Source of the DNA: Vermamoeba vermiformis | Taxonomy: Eukaryota > Tubulinea > Echinamoebida | Direction of reading: 5' to 3' | Assembly: GCA_045837725.1 (NCBI GenBank) | Contig: JBEWZL010000080.1 | Span: 23,482 to 87,481 of the forward strand | Length of the DNA: 64,000 nt | Part shown: piece by piece, positions 22,715-32,916 of the stretch | How the letters are laid out: each line of letters opens with the position of its first letter | How positions within the stretch are numbered: position 1 is the first letter of the stretch | Translations under genes and position numbers: made by a program | The notes under the pieces: generated by a model | Told to the model about the DNA's origin: nothing | The model's input: the letters and a program-made list of their open reading frames with translations, nothing else | Database searches by the model: none

Positions 22715-24696
22715 GTGCCACGCTTCTAACGGCGATGTTCCTTGGGCTATCGTTTTCTTAAATTGTAAAAAATTAAATTATAGTCACAAAAAATTCGGAA
22801 CTTACTTCAACTAGCGAGATATTAAATAAGCTTGTTAGGGTTTGTTCTTTACATAAGTTTTCGACGGCATTAGAAATGACCTCGTCAGCAATTCCGTCTC
22901 GAAATTCTAATTTAGAGTTTCGCCTATAAGATGGGTTGTTAATCGTTATTATTAGCATGTCGATTGTAATACTTTTGCTTATTCAGTAGTAATATAATCT
23001 CATTTGTGTTGTAACGAGAGGCTTCTGTAGGATTGCTGAACTTTTGGACCCAGTTCCGCAAAGCAGCTGACAGGTCGGCAGAGGTTTTGTACCCGTCATT
23101 CTTGATCTTGGCAAGCAAACCGGCAATCTCTTGCACACTAACTTTGTAGTCAGGATGAGATCGAGAGAGTAATTTGACGACTCTCATCTTTGCATGGTAG
23201 ATGTCCGTTAGCAAGATTGGGTCTTGCGAGTTCGAAGTAGAGAAGTGCTGTCGAAAAGCGTTTAAGATTGCAGATGAGTCTAGCATAATTAGTGTGAGTT
23301 AGAAGAAGTCGACACCAACAACTTACCCACAATGACGTTATCTGTATATATATACTTGGTAAGTGGACGTTGATGGTGTTTCCAAACTTCAACAAACACA
23401 CTGGCAGCTTTTGTGCGATCATCTGAGGGCACAATGCAAATTTGAAGCACGTGCCCAGATTCGTTGCTGACAGAAAATAGACTTGATTTCATTTTCATCT
23501 GATAAAGCGATTATTCTAAGTTAATAACATAGTTATGGAAGGTGTAATTACCCGTTTTGCTTCATTTTCGGAATGTGCGGACATATTTTTTACGATTTTA
23601 TAAGTGTGATCTCCTCAAAGCACAGTTGTCGAATTTAAATGGTTTTGTGTTCGAGTGAAATCTTCTTCCTTGATTGTTTGCCAATAGGACATGTAGATGT
23701 TCTTGATGGAATGCATAGTTAAAGATAAAGCTTGCTCGCACATTCCATTGTTGGCAATCCATTGCAAGACCAAAATTCTCTTCACACAAGCAAAATTGAA
23801 ACCAACCTGAGGCATTGTATTATAAATGTAGCATGCTAGCGCTGTTGTGTAGAGCATCCGTGGGCCAACTATCATGGGTACACTTGGGAAGTGTTGTTTG
23901 TCAAGGCTTGCAATGACATCTTCTGATAGATCTGTAAATAGTTCTCCGTGGTGCGTACACAGATAGCGCTGATATGTCAACGAGTACACGCCTGACACGT
24001 CAAAAAGGATCCGACAGTCAGTTCCGTTTTTGATGACACGGCACTGCTAGATGTTAACCAACCTAATGAAAGAACACTGATATACATACACCATCCTTTT
24101 TTGCGCACAATCGAAGCTTGACTTTGCGAGATCCCTTCAGCCAACAAAACTCGCGTTGTTGAAGACCATTTATGGATAAATCTAATGTTGAAAATTAGCA
24201 CAAAAGTCGTGAATTTATTGAGCGTACCTTCCGTTGAATCACTGTCCGAGTCTCCGAAACAGCTTGAATTTTCTGATTCATCTTCGGACTCCGATTTGTC
24301 CTCGTCACTCTCAACATCAGGTAATGCAGCAGCAATATCATTTAAATTGAAGTTGTCTATCAGCAATATAGTCGAAGTCCATCACTTACATACCAAGCAG
24401 ATCAACGGGCTTCGAAGTTGAAAGTGATTGTTGCATTGACTTTGGTTCTTGCAAGCTATCTTTTGATGCTACCTTCCATCCATGCTCACGTTCTGACACT
24501 ACTGAATTAATAAAATCAAAATGAAACACTTACACTTCAGGTGAACGCCTCGAATGTGCCTGCGAACATTGGATCGAAACGTTGACGAATAGTCGCAGCA
24601 AGTGCAGTGGTGAACAGTATAACCAGTAGTATTCAAAGTGCAGTACAGCACCTCAACCTTCTTGTCAAGTTCATCCTCAGTTGTGGTCTTCTCCAT
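22715..24696 (-). pseudogene. C2H2-finger DDE-type transposase, N-terminal and catalytic part (split by the gypsy insertion)
   Basis: The ATG at 24694-24696 begins an exon with a C2H2 finger (C-x2-C-x12-H-x4-H, CTCCDYSSTFRSN). After an acidic linker come exons with CRVIKNGTDCRILFD, GVYSLTYQRYLCTHH, and a core resembling the RNase-H fold of DDE transposases: YIYTDNVIVD across an intron at about 23280-23325, then ILLTDIYHAKMRVVKLLSRS. Nearest the gypsy boundary is GTSPLEAWH, which looks like the conserved Glu-bearing helix. All introns I traced join in frame, and the frame is open to the retroelement edge. Catalytic residue assignment is by pattern only. The other part of this gene is at 16243-16736. 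Confidence 0.72.
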
Positions 24697-24754
24697 TTCG
24701 TGTCGGTCCGATTCAAATTAATTAAATTAAACTGAAGCGAACACAGACCGCATA

Positions 24755-26421
24755 ATGGCAACAAGTAAGTTAAGATTACAAACGTTAAATCAATTAAACA
24801 ACTGCAGATAAAAAGCGTGCACGTACAACAGAAGACACAGCACCCACCGTTACTAGTATGGATTTAGATTCGTATTTTTTTGCAATTTATTAATGAAATT
24901 TTATAAATTAGAGAAGAGCAAAATTGCTGATAAAGGTAGTGTCAATATAATTCGTAATCGTAATCAGTCATTAATTATTGTCAGAGAAAAAGACGGGAAC
25001 AAGCCACAACAAATCCGAGCCAAAAAATAGTACGTAGAGCTCTGAATTATTGATAAATTTCTAAAACCCATTCATTGAAGCAAGCACCACGACCACGAAA
25101 GAGCTGCACGAAAACCAAAGTACGGCAAATCTTTTGACCAAACTTTCGTCCAAAAATCTACGAGATTTCACTCGTTAGCATAATCTTTTGTCACGTTTTG
25201 CACTAAACTTTTTTTCAGGCACGCACAACACCCGCAGCACAAGTAATAATACCAATGAAAAAAAATCAACTGAAAATGATGCACTCAGCAAGTCTAAGAA
25301 TACTGAGGCCTCAATTAAATCAGATCCGGCTACCTCAATTGTCCCCACCGAGATCGGCAACATTATATCACTTTTTGGCCAAGATAAGAGTACGTATACA
25401 ATTTCAAAACTGTCATAGCTAGTTAATAATATTAATAGAGCCTTGGTATGCAATAATCCGAAAAAAATTGGAAAACGATCAGATGGAGGTCACGTACTTG
25501 GAGGTAAGTCTCACAACAGCCTTAAAAAATATATAATTGGTTAATAATTTAATTTAGTTAAAAGAAGGTCGTAGAGTCCTGTTTACAGAGGGTTCGACTG
25601 AGATCGTTCCGAACAACTCCCTGATCTGCATTGTTTCCGCTTCTATTGCAAAGGACGGCGTAGTAATTAAAGAAGCTGAGCAAAAGAGGGTGCAAAATAC
25701 CCAAATAAAAATTGGTAAGTGGAGTAAATTATAAAATTTTTTATTAATGACGCGATCTAGATCGGCACATCGCCAACCCTGCCCTTGAGCATCGGCAACG
25801 AATTTCAAATTGGGAATTCCCGGGCCAATACGTCAAGAAGCACTTCAAAGAGCCAGGTACAATGCGTTTCTCTTAAAACCGGATCTAACAAAGTTAAAGA
25901 CACGCAGAAATTAGTCCTTGGGGAACTGGCAAGGGACCTAATCCTCCTTTGCGTTACCCAAAATTTAGACAAGCATGGCTTCTTAAATAAGCAAGTGTGG
26001 TCGAAGAGCAAGGACGGCAACGGAGCGACGATGTTTCCATTTCTACTCTTTATGCGATTGATAACAATGTCACTCGAGCATGGAACCTGGCAACAAATTG
26101 CAGACGGGGATATTAAATGGCAAGCAACTGTCACTCTAGCAAACGTAAACTACCGTCAAGTAGCAATTTGCGGTAAGTCTTTCTCATCGCGTCTAACGCA
26201 GTCAACTTGAATTGACAAAACATTGTATAGGTGGCATGTCTGGACCAACTTAGGAAGCAGCGCTTCGAGTCTTAATGGAATTAGGGTTTATTTTGCCGTT
26301 TGACAAATTTAACGGACAAGTGACGATTACTATTACACTTCCGCCGTACAAACCGTTTGAAACCACACCTGAGGTTGTTGATTTAACAACTGCAATGTTA
26401 GAAGAATTAAACGAAGACTAA
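24755..26421 (+). CDS. uncharacterised second gene of the DNA transposon
   Basis: Starts 58 bases from the transposase ATG in the opposite direction, so the two probably share a bidirectional promoter. Small 5' exons encode a basic, disordered N-terminus (MATNKKRARTTED). Later exons encode TEIGNIISLFGQDK, WYAIIRKKLENDQMEVTYLE, EGRRVLFTEGSTEIVP and a helical region (KLVLGELARDLILLCVTQNL). The C-terminus is VTITITLPPYKP ending at TAA 26419-26421. The last junction is ambiguous: with the strongest donor (after ATTTGCG at about 26174) a TAG at 26251-26253 falls in frame, whereas an upstream donor joined to the acceptor ending at 26253 keeps the frame open. No family recognised; a DNA- or protein-binding accessory factor for transposition is inference from location only. 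Confidence 0.55.
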
Positions 26422-26454
26422 TATTAATAAATAAAACAATATTTACCGAAAAAA

Positions 26455-26527
26455 CTTGTGCAAATCTTTTGCAAATCAATTGCAAAAGTTTTTTATTCCA
26501 CGTTGTCACGCGTTAAAACTTCGTACC
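26455..26527 (-). repeat. right terminal inverted repeat of the DNA transposon
   Basis: Reverse complement of 16127-16199 over 73 bases with few mismatches, ending CGCGTTAAAACTTCGTACC at the duplication CTAAAGAT (26528-26535). Confidence 0.9.
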
Positions 26528-28108
26528 CTAAAGATATGACTGAAAATTTTATTATGGTTCATCAAGGAAAATCATTTGCGCATTACTACTACAATGCAAC
26601 TCGAGTAAGCACCTTTGAAAAGTTTATATAACGACAAACAAAAGTTATTGACCTTCGTTTTTCAGGCGGAGTTCATAGATCGAATTGGCTATGAATACAT
26701 TACCTCGACACCAGCACCAGATTTTCAATGGCCGCCAATAGCTCAGCCTATTCTTTCTAAGCGTATGTGCAATCAGTTGAAAAGTAGTAGTTTTTTATTT
26801 GACTTTATGGCTAGTTGACAACATCGTGCTGTACCCCAAAGGTATCAGCGGATCCAACGTGTACTTTGAAGGACGTAAATGGGGCACGTGGGAAGTTAAA
26901 GTCACCGGCAGAATGCCTAAAGGCGTTGTATTTAGCGCCAACGCTAATGTCACTGTAAGTTCAGGTTTCGGTCAACTTTCCTAATATGGAAAGAGACTGA
27001 CACTAGCATGTATAGGGTGTGCCAATCTACGGTAACAATTGCGAGATTGCCATCGTGCACGACAACAAGTTGTACGGGTTGAGACCGCTGCCCATCCAAA
27101 ACGTCGTGCCAATCTTCGAGTGTTACAATCCTGATACTGGCATTGCGTTCTTTTCGTACAACAACCTGGAACAAAACGCATTCGTGATCCCTCTGACACA
27201 AGACCGTAACTCTTTCACGCCAGTAAGTTTGCTGCTAGCGATAAAACCTCAATTTTGCTAATTTTTTGACAGTATTCGACACCAATTGAAGATTTCGATG
27301 TGGGCCGTGGACCAATCTATCCGTTATCAGTACAGTTTAACGTTGGCAAGAACCTTCAAGGATATCATTATTGGGCCTTAGAATCGTCTACTGTCCCTAT
27401 TCCTTTTGGCGACAGTAGTCTTATTTGTCCGACGAGTATGTGCAAATTTTTTGGTCCACACGAGTCTCATTTCTTTTTCCAGCTATCAATTTCGTTATCA
27501 AGCTGCGTGCTGATGGCCAATTCCCCTCAGGATTCGGCGAAGTTGTTCGAAGCAAATTAGTTTCAGTGACGGGAATCAGTGACGCTCGTGTGACACTTGT
27601 CGAAGAAACGAAACTTCAATCAAGCTGATTCAACTCTTGAAGCCGAGTTAGCTATTGCCCCAGGTACCTACTATCACATATATATTGCCACAATGTTAAC
27701 GGGTCTGGTTGTAGATCAACAGAACGTCGAAGAACAGCCCGCTGAAGTCGTCCAAAAATTCGTTGCAAATCAACAAGACGAATTTGTTCAACAAGTCAAT
27801 ACTGATACTAGTGCACCACAGAATGTTACAGTTGAAAGTAAGCAGGATTTTGTGATGTGAATCTGACGGATCTGTTGCTAATTTTCATCGCTTAAGGTTT
27901 AAACGGCAAAGAGCTTAGCGGTCAAATCGTTGGTATCAAAGACTATGTCCCGTCACCTAGTGCCTCGGTCTCGCCAAGTGGTTCGCCGAGAAGTTCATCT
28001 GGGCCTTCATCAAACGCGCCAGCTACCTCTGATGCAACTATTGCCTTGCCGAGATTTTGGTCTGAGATTTGTCTTTGCACCGTTTTTCTGGTGTTTTTAA
28101 ATATGTAA
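26528..28108 (+). pseudogene. SGYP-family member 4, 3' part
   Basis: Continues the exon cut at 16126 (second copy of the duplication 26528-26535, then MTENFIMVHQGKSFAHYYYN). Later exons carry YFEGRKWGTWEVKVTG, LYGLRPLPIQNVVPIFEC with FFSYNNL, DVGRGPIYPLSVQFNVG and a SEA-like exon (PFPSGFGEVV is read here as FPSGFGEVVRS; VTGISDARVTLV). Within that exon near 27600-27620 the family frame shifts by one base: TKLQSS* in one frame, KKRNFNQADSTLEAELAIAP in the next. So the gene has a second lesion besides the transposon. It ends with a Ser/Pro-rich stalk and a hydrophobic tail (FLVFLNM) at TAA 28106-28108. Confidence 0.78.
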
Positions 28109-28379
28109 AACGATATCAACAACTATAGTACTGCGAGCCTTGGTAACCCACGCAGATAAAAGCTCGTAATGACGAACTTGACCAATTTGAAAGTATTAAG
28201 AGCATTAAAAAGATGTCATGATTCGTGACGATAATTTAACCCACTTCATGTCACTACAAAGACTTTCGTTCGACAGGCAATCCCTGATCAAAATTCGAAC
28301 GAGACATTTTTTGACAGGAGAAGCACCAAATGAACACAATTGAAACAAAAACAATTGCCGACAAGAAGCAGTACCAGAA

Positions 28380-29446
28380 ATGAAAAGGAAGGTGGATGAG
28401 AATAGCGACGATACAACGTCCCAAGAGAAAAAGAAAAGACGAATTGAAGGTTCAATGGATCTAGGTAAGGAGAACAAAAAACTTGATTTATTAAACTAAA
28501 AATACTCGCTTTTATTTTCCGCATAAATGAGATTAACTTTAATTATTCGAAAGTCCTTCCAGATCTGCCCGTTGAAATTTGGCAAACAATCCTTGGCACC
28601 GACATACCATTAGGAGAATATGATATGAAAATTGCATTGAAGGAGCAACGGCAATTGCGATTAGCATCAAAATCAATCAACGCAATGATTGTTAAGATCT
28701 GGCATTCAATTAGTTCATCCATGTGGCCTCAATTCTATCAAAAACACATGAAAGATATGCCAAACGAAAAATTTGTGCCATTCTATACGAAGTAAGTCCT
28801 ATCGCCATGAAATTCTCGGAAAACGAGTCGATCTCGATCTCCAGCCATCTTTTTTACCTGCTTTTCCAGAATGAAGATATTCAGCTGTACATACGTCAGC
28901 TGTAGTGACGAGAAACCGAAATTTAAGAGCGTAAAGTGCCCTGTATGCAAGACCAAGCTCAAAAATTTAACGCTTGAAAACGAAGATATTTTCGTAAGCT
29001 GTGAAAATTGCACCAAGAATTACGGAACGGAACTGAAATGGAAACTTTATTATTCGATATACGAATGCAAGGTTTGCAAGAAGGAAACGCCATTCCAAGC
29101 TTTCGAATGCGAAGCTTGCAATGAAAGTTTTTGTTGGAGCTGCGCGGAGGAGGTTCAATATCTAGGTCCCGTGGATGGCAATTACGCCAGAAAGTACTGC
29201 AAAGAGTGTGTCGAGGAGTGCGATCATTGTGACGGGGAAATGGGCACCGTAAGCCTCCTTGAACTTTAACCATTACAATCTGTTGCTAAAAGCAGTCTTT
29301 TTTCTGAACAGACGGAAGGCGAGTGTGACCGGTGCAAATTGCCGCAATGTGAAGTGTGCGAGACATATCAAGAGTGCGAGAACAGCATTGAAGAAAGTGG
29401 TGAGGATAGTGATCGTAGTGGCAGTGATGAAGAACCATCGGACTAG
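28380..29446 (+). CDS. F-box-like protein with Cys-rich zinc-binding C-terminus
   Basis: Four exons. A basic Lys/Arg-rich N-terminus (about 30 residues, possible nuclear signal KKKRRI) is followed after an intron by an F-box-like motif (VLPDLPVEIWQTIL ... LRLASKSINAMI). The third exon (28871-29249) holds repeated CxxC pairs: CPVCKTK, CENCTKN, CKVCKKE, CEACNESFCWSC, CKEC, CDHC. A last exon adds CDRC and CEVC and an acidic tail (EESGEDSDRSGSDEEPSD). The spacing suggests several zinc ribbons or a treble clef, but no named finger fits. F-box proteins usually recruit substrates to SCF ubiquitin ligases through Skp1; that role is inferred. The start could be an earlier ATG, but 28380 gives the longest supported exon. 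Confidence 0.68.
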
Positions 29447-29452
29447 GACCGA

Positions 29453-29506
29453 AAGAAAAAGACGAACAAAGGCATCCGGGGGAAGAAAAAGACGAACAAA
29501 GGCATC
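29453..29506. repeat. two direct copies of a 24-base unit, period 30
   Basis: AAGAAAAAGACGAACAAAGG-x4 occurs at 29453-29476 and 29483-29506 just after the F-box/Cys-rich gene's stop, in its presumed 3' UTR. The 30-base period equals ten codons, so a C-terminal extension read by alternative splicing cannot be excluded. The rest of 29447-29752 shows no gene. Confidence 0.8.
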
Positions 29507-29752
29507 TTTTACGTGTGTTATTGCACAATTTCGTCCGGAATAAAGAAAAGTTCGGATCCGGCGCGAATCACAAAGAATTAATTTTGTATTCTTCGTATTT
29601 CAATTCTTTGTCGAAATTCATCGTTATACTATCTGAGTTTTCATTGATGACATAGAATAGGCGCATTACTAATAGAAATCTAGAGCCTATTCTTGAAGCG
29701 AAATTATTTAAACAAGAGTGCGGTTGAAAGTATTTCGTAACAAAGTAACAAC

Positions 29753-30361
29753 ATGAACACAACAAAAGTACTTATCTTAATTTCACTCTTGGCTATCTCT
29801 GCAGCCACTCTCGTAGACGAAGCCAAGCACATGATCGATGAACACATAGCTACTGTTTCTCCTCTGATTGCACTTGCCGAGGATGCTCTTATCAAAGGTG
29901 AATTCATCGGTGACATTCGAAGTACGGTCCTTAGCGTACTCGAGCCACTTGCAAAAGAAGAAGCTGCAATGTATGAAAAATTGACTCCTGACCAACGATG
30001 GGAGGTCCACTTGCACGCGCAACACCGAATGTCTAGCACTGGGTCCTTAGCCACTAGCACCGGCAAAACCTTCCGAGACAAATACTACGACTCTATGGAG
30101 AAGATTGGCATTCCTGTTTTCAGTAACGTCCCTACTCAAGCCACGTTCTCGTTCAACGGCACAAAAAATTCGACCAAGACAGCAGCCCTAGAAGGAATCA
30201 AAAGAGCTTACATCATTGGTTTCATCGTTTGTCATCGCCGCTGCTGCGCTAACAACGTTGGTAACGGAGTCGCGCCATGCGGCGGCCCTGGAGATTGTTA
30301 TCACGGCTTTCCTGTCATTAGTGACAGCTGCCCGCCTTGTTCTTGGTGCCCTTTAGGTTAA
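29753..30361 (+). CDS. small secreted protein with Cys-rich C-terminus
   Basis: Single exon, 202 residues. Signal peptide MNTTKVLILISLLAISAA, then a helical charged region (residues 20-120) with few cysteines, and a C-terminal domain with eight cysteines in about 45 residues (VCHRRCCANN, PCGGPGDCYHG, SCPPCSWCP) ending directly at the stop. The cysteine pattern suggests a compact disulfide-bonded module. No family recognised; extracellular location is inferred from the signal peptide. Lack of introns is unusual for this window and may mean a young or retroposed gene. Confidence 0.72.
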   Translation: MNTTKVLILISLLAISAATLVDEAKHMIDEHIATVSPLIALAEDALIKGEFIGDIRSTVLSVLEPLAKEEAAMYEKLTPDQRWEVHLHAQHRMSSTGSLATSTGKTFRDKYYDSMEKIGIPVFSNVPTQATFSFNGTKNSTKTAALEGIKRAYIIGFIVCHRRCCANNVGNGVAPCGGPGDCYHGFPVISDSCPPCSWCPLG

Positions 30362-30437
30362 AAATGTAGCTCCTTTTCGATACAAATAAATAGCTCCTTT
30401 TGTGTCGAGCTCGGTGTTAGTAACATTTTTATTATTT

Positions 30438-32591
30438 CTAAGAATAATTTACTTCCGCGTCATTCAAAGCAACGCTCATAACGGCCTTATGATGACCAGT
30501 GTACGTTCGAATAGTTTCACCTTGTTGCAAGTCCCAGAGTCTGCTTGAATGATCGGATGATGCTAATAAAAATGCTATTAGTTCATAATCGATAAGTCAT
30601 TCATCAGGGCCTTTAAATGGTTCGAATCAAATTGGTGCTTGATGGCAATTTGACACGTGTCAAAACAAATCGGTAGTTAACAAATATCGCTCATATATTG
30701 AGCACTATTAATTAACGACATCTATTATACGATGTACTATATAAATACGCTATTTGGTTTCACGAGGAAACGATAGCGTAACTCAAAGTACGTGATCCAC
30801 AACGATAAAAATTTCATGCTAAGGTCCTATCGCGAGAATGATAGAATCGTTATTGTGTAATTACCTGTAATTAAATAGGCAGAGTCCGATGAAAACACGC
30901 AGTCCCAGACCCATCGTTGATGACCCGTCAATAATTTGTTCAATTCATATGTATTGTTCAATTGTACTTCGACTGTTGTTCGTGGATTTAACTCGTCATC
31001 GTCGTCAACGCGTTCAACGTAGTTAATGCCCGTGTGCCACACTTTGACTGTGTGGTCCGCTGATGTTGTTGCGAGTAGCCTAAAAACACCATCGAAATAT
31101 CAGTATGATAAGATTTAATAAGGTTAATAGTATTATAGTATCATAATAGGACTTAGGTAATATATAATAATTTGCGAAATGAAACTAAGCATTATACAGG
31201 CAAAAATAGATGCGGATCACCGGATGCAGATCCGATTTTTTTCTTGATTATCTCGCATTCTATAGTGTTCTTAAATACACTAATACTATACGTACTTAGA
31301 ATCAGGACTAAATTGTGCTTTCAACACGTATCTCTTGTGTGCCTCCCACTTCTGATCGAGTGCCGCTTGTGCAATGTCGCCTTGACGGAAACTGTAACCA
31401 TAGCACATGCCTATATAATAAAAAATCATTAATTAATACCTGCTATATATCACTTGCTTATATATTAAATAGTGAATTACCTCTGTTGTTAGCGATAACA
31501 CAATGCGAGCCTAATGAATTAATTGTAATTGAACGGATTGGTGTGTCATCATCTGGTAACTATAAAAAAGTATCAGTATTAGTACTATTATTTTGATTTA
31601 TAAATAACAATAAGGTTTGAAAATAAAAGAGTTGAGTAAGACTCGATCGGGATCTTCAGCTTGATCCAAGAGGCTACAAAATTTGTTGTGCTCATTATTA
31701 TTTAGCTCTATATTATCGTAGAGGTATTAACTTACAAATTCAGAGGTACATTCGTTGGTTCCAATATCATAAACTCGAATAACTCCATTTTGATAGCCGC
31801 AAATAAATTCTTCTTGATTAGGATGCAATGCGACAGTAGTGCATGGCTCAGTATAGGTAAATTCGCGTGAATGTGCATTAGGAGATCTATAGCAAGCATT
31901 TAAATCGAAATTAAGCTCTTTCAAGTTTGATCGGATTTGGTTTCGAAATTGAATTTGCTTAGAGAAACGTTTAAAGACTAATCGTCTCGTGCGTACAATG
32001 ATAATGGTATTTTGATATAAATATATGGTATTGATTTAATTACGAACAATATCTAAGCGTAGATTCGTACCTGATATCCCAGATCTTGACTGTGCCGTCT
32101 TCAGCTGCTGAATAAAACCATTGACCTTCTTTATGAAAGCCTAATGATGTTATATTGCCTTTGTGACCATTATAAGTGGATATCTAAAGCGAAAATCAGA
32201 TCCGATCAGTTACAGCATCCATTAATTTTCAGTATCAATCGAATAACATTAATAAATACTTACCGCTTGAGGATTGTTGCCTCCAACTTCAAATAATTTA
32301 ATTTGAGGGTTACCACCAGCGATGATATATTGTTTATTAGGAGATATTTCGATTTTATTGATTTGCTGCCATAGAAAATTAATTAGTCCTCTCTAATAAT
32401 ACCTATATATTATTTACAGTAATAATTGATAATTATTTGGAATTTTACGCGACTAGAATAATTTTCACAATTTATTTTTTTTTACTTACGGATTCGGCAA
32501 ACTGTAGAGTTCTATAGCAATAACCAGTAGGTACTTCCCACAATCTAATAGTATGGTCATATCCTGCGGTAGCTAAAATTACACTAGGCAT
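30438..32591 (-). CDS. LST8: LST8 (mLST8/GbetaL), WD40 subunit of TOR complexes
   Basis: Seven or so exons read leftwards from ATG 32589-32591. The N-terminus [20 protein letters not shown], followed by GYCYRTLQF, matches LST8 closely. WD repeats follow: [38 protein letters not shown] with [77 protein letters not shown], then [10 protein letters not shown] and [13 protein letters not shown] at the end (stop 30438-30440). Family role: stabilises the TOR kinase domain in TORC1 and TORC2, controlling growth in response to nutrients. An insertion with an acidic run ([13 protein letters not shown]) in one repeat is a little unusual. Orthology is as certain as reading by eye allows. Confidence 0.93.
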
Positions 32592-32916
32592 CGTAGCTTC
32601 GTCCAATAAAATAATGAACTTCCAATGTACAACGCGTATAGATATCTAATGTATACAAAACACCTAGCGAATATATACAGGTGGTGTCTAGTCTAAAAAA
32701 ACAGAAATAAGTGAACAACACGTCAACGAAAGGCACTCCCCAAAATTTTGCAACGGTTCCGAACGTAAAAAAGGGTCATTTCGAATATTTATTGTTCAAA
32801 ATAAAGATATTGGTTGCTAAAGCCTTTTTATTAACCAAATAAAGTCTTTTTTGCCTCAAGAATAAAGAGCGCACCTGCCGGCTCAAAAAGAATAATGGAT
32901 TACAGCTGGTCCAGCG
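32592..32916. other. intergenic region
   Basis: 325 bases between the LST8 start and the 3' end of the ubiquitin-domain gene; it should hold the LST8 promoter and the neighbour's terminator. Nothing further recognised. Confidence 0.4.

Larger units (their letters stand above)
16127..26527 (-). mobile_element. DNA transposon with 73-bp TIRs and 8-bp TSD, carrying a transposase and a second gene, with a nested Ty3/gypsy insertion
   Basis: Bounded by near-identical inverted repeats (16127-16199 and 26455-26527) beginning GGTA(G/C)GAAGTTTTAACGCG, and flanked by CTAAAGAT on both sides. Without the 5,978-bp gypsy insert and one copy of its 4-bp duplication, the element is about 4.4 kb. It has two divergent genes: a multi-exon C2H2-finger transposase on the minus strand and an uncharacterised multi-exon gene on the plus strand, whose starts are only 58 bases apart (24696 and 24755). 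It interrupts an exon of SGYP member 4. Superfamily is uncertain: TSD length and a DDE-like core with a SAP-like C-terminus fit KDZ/Zisupton-like or MULE-like groups, but I cannot decide by eye. Confidence 0.88.

Noticed and set aside
16127-26527. Idea that the large insert is a Polinton/Maverick or giant virus-derived element
   Set aside because: No polymerase B, packaging ATPase, capsid or adenovirus-like protease reading. Once the gypsy element is set aside the insert is only about 4.4 kb, with a transposase, 73-bp TIRs and an 8-bp duplication.
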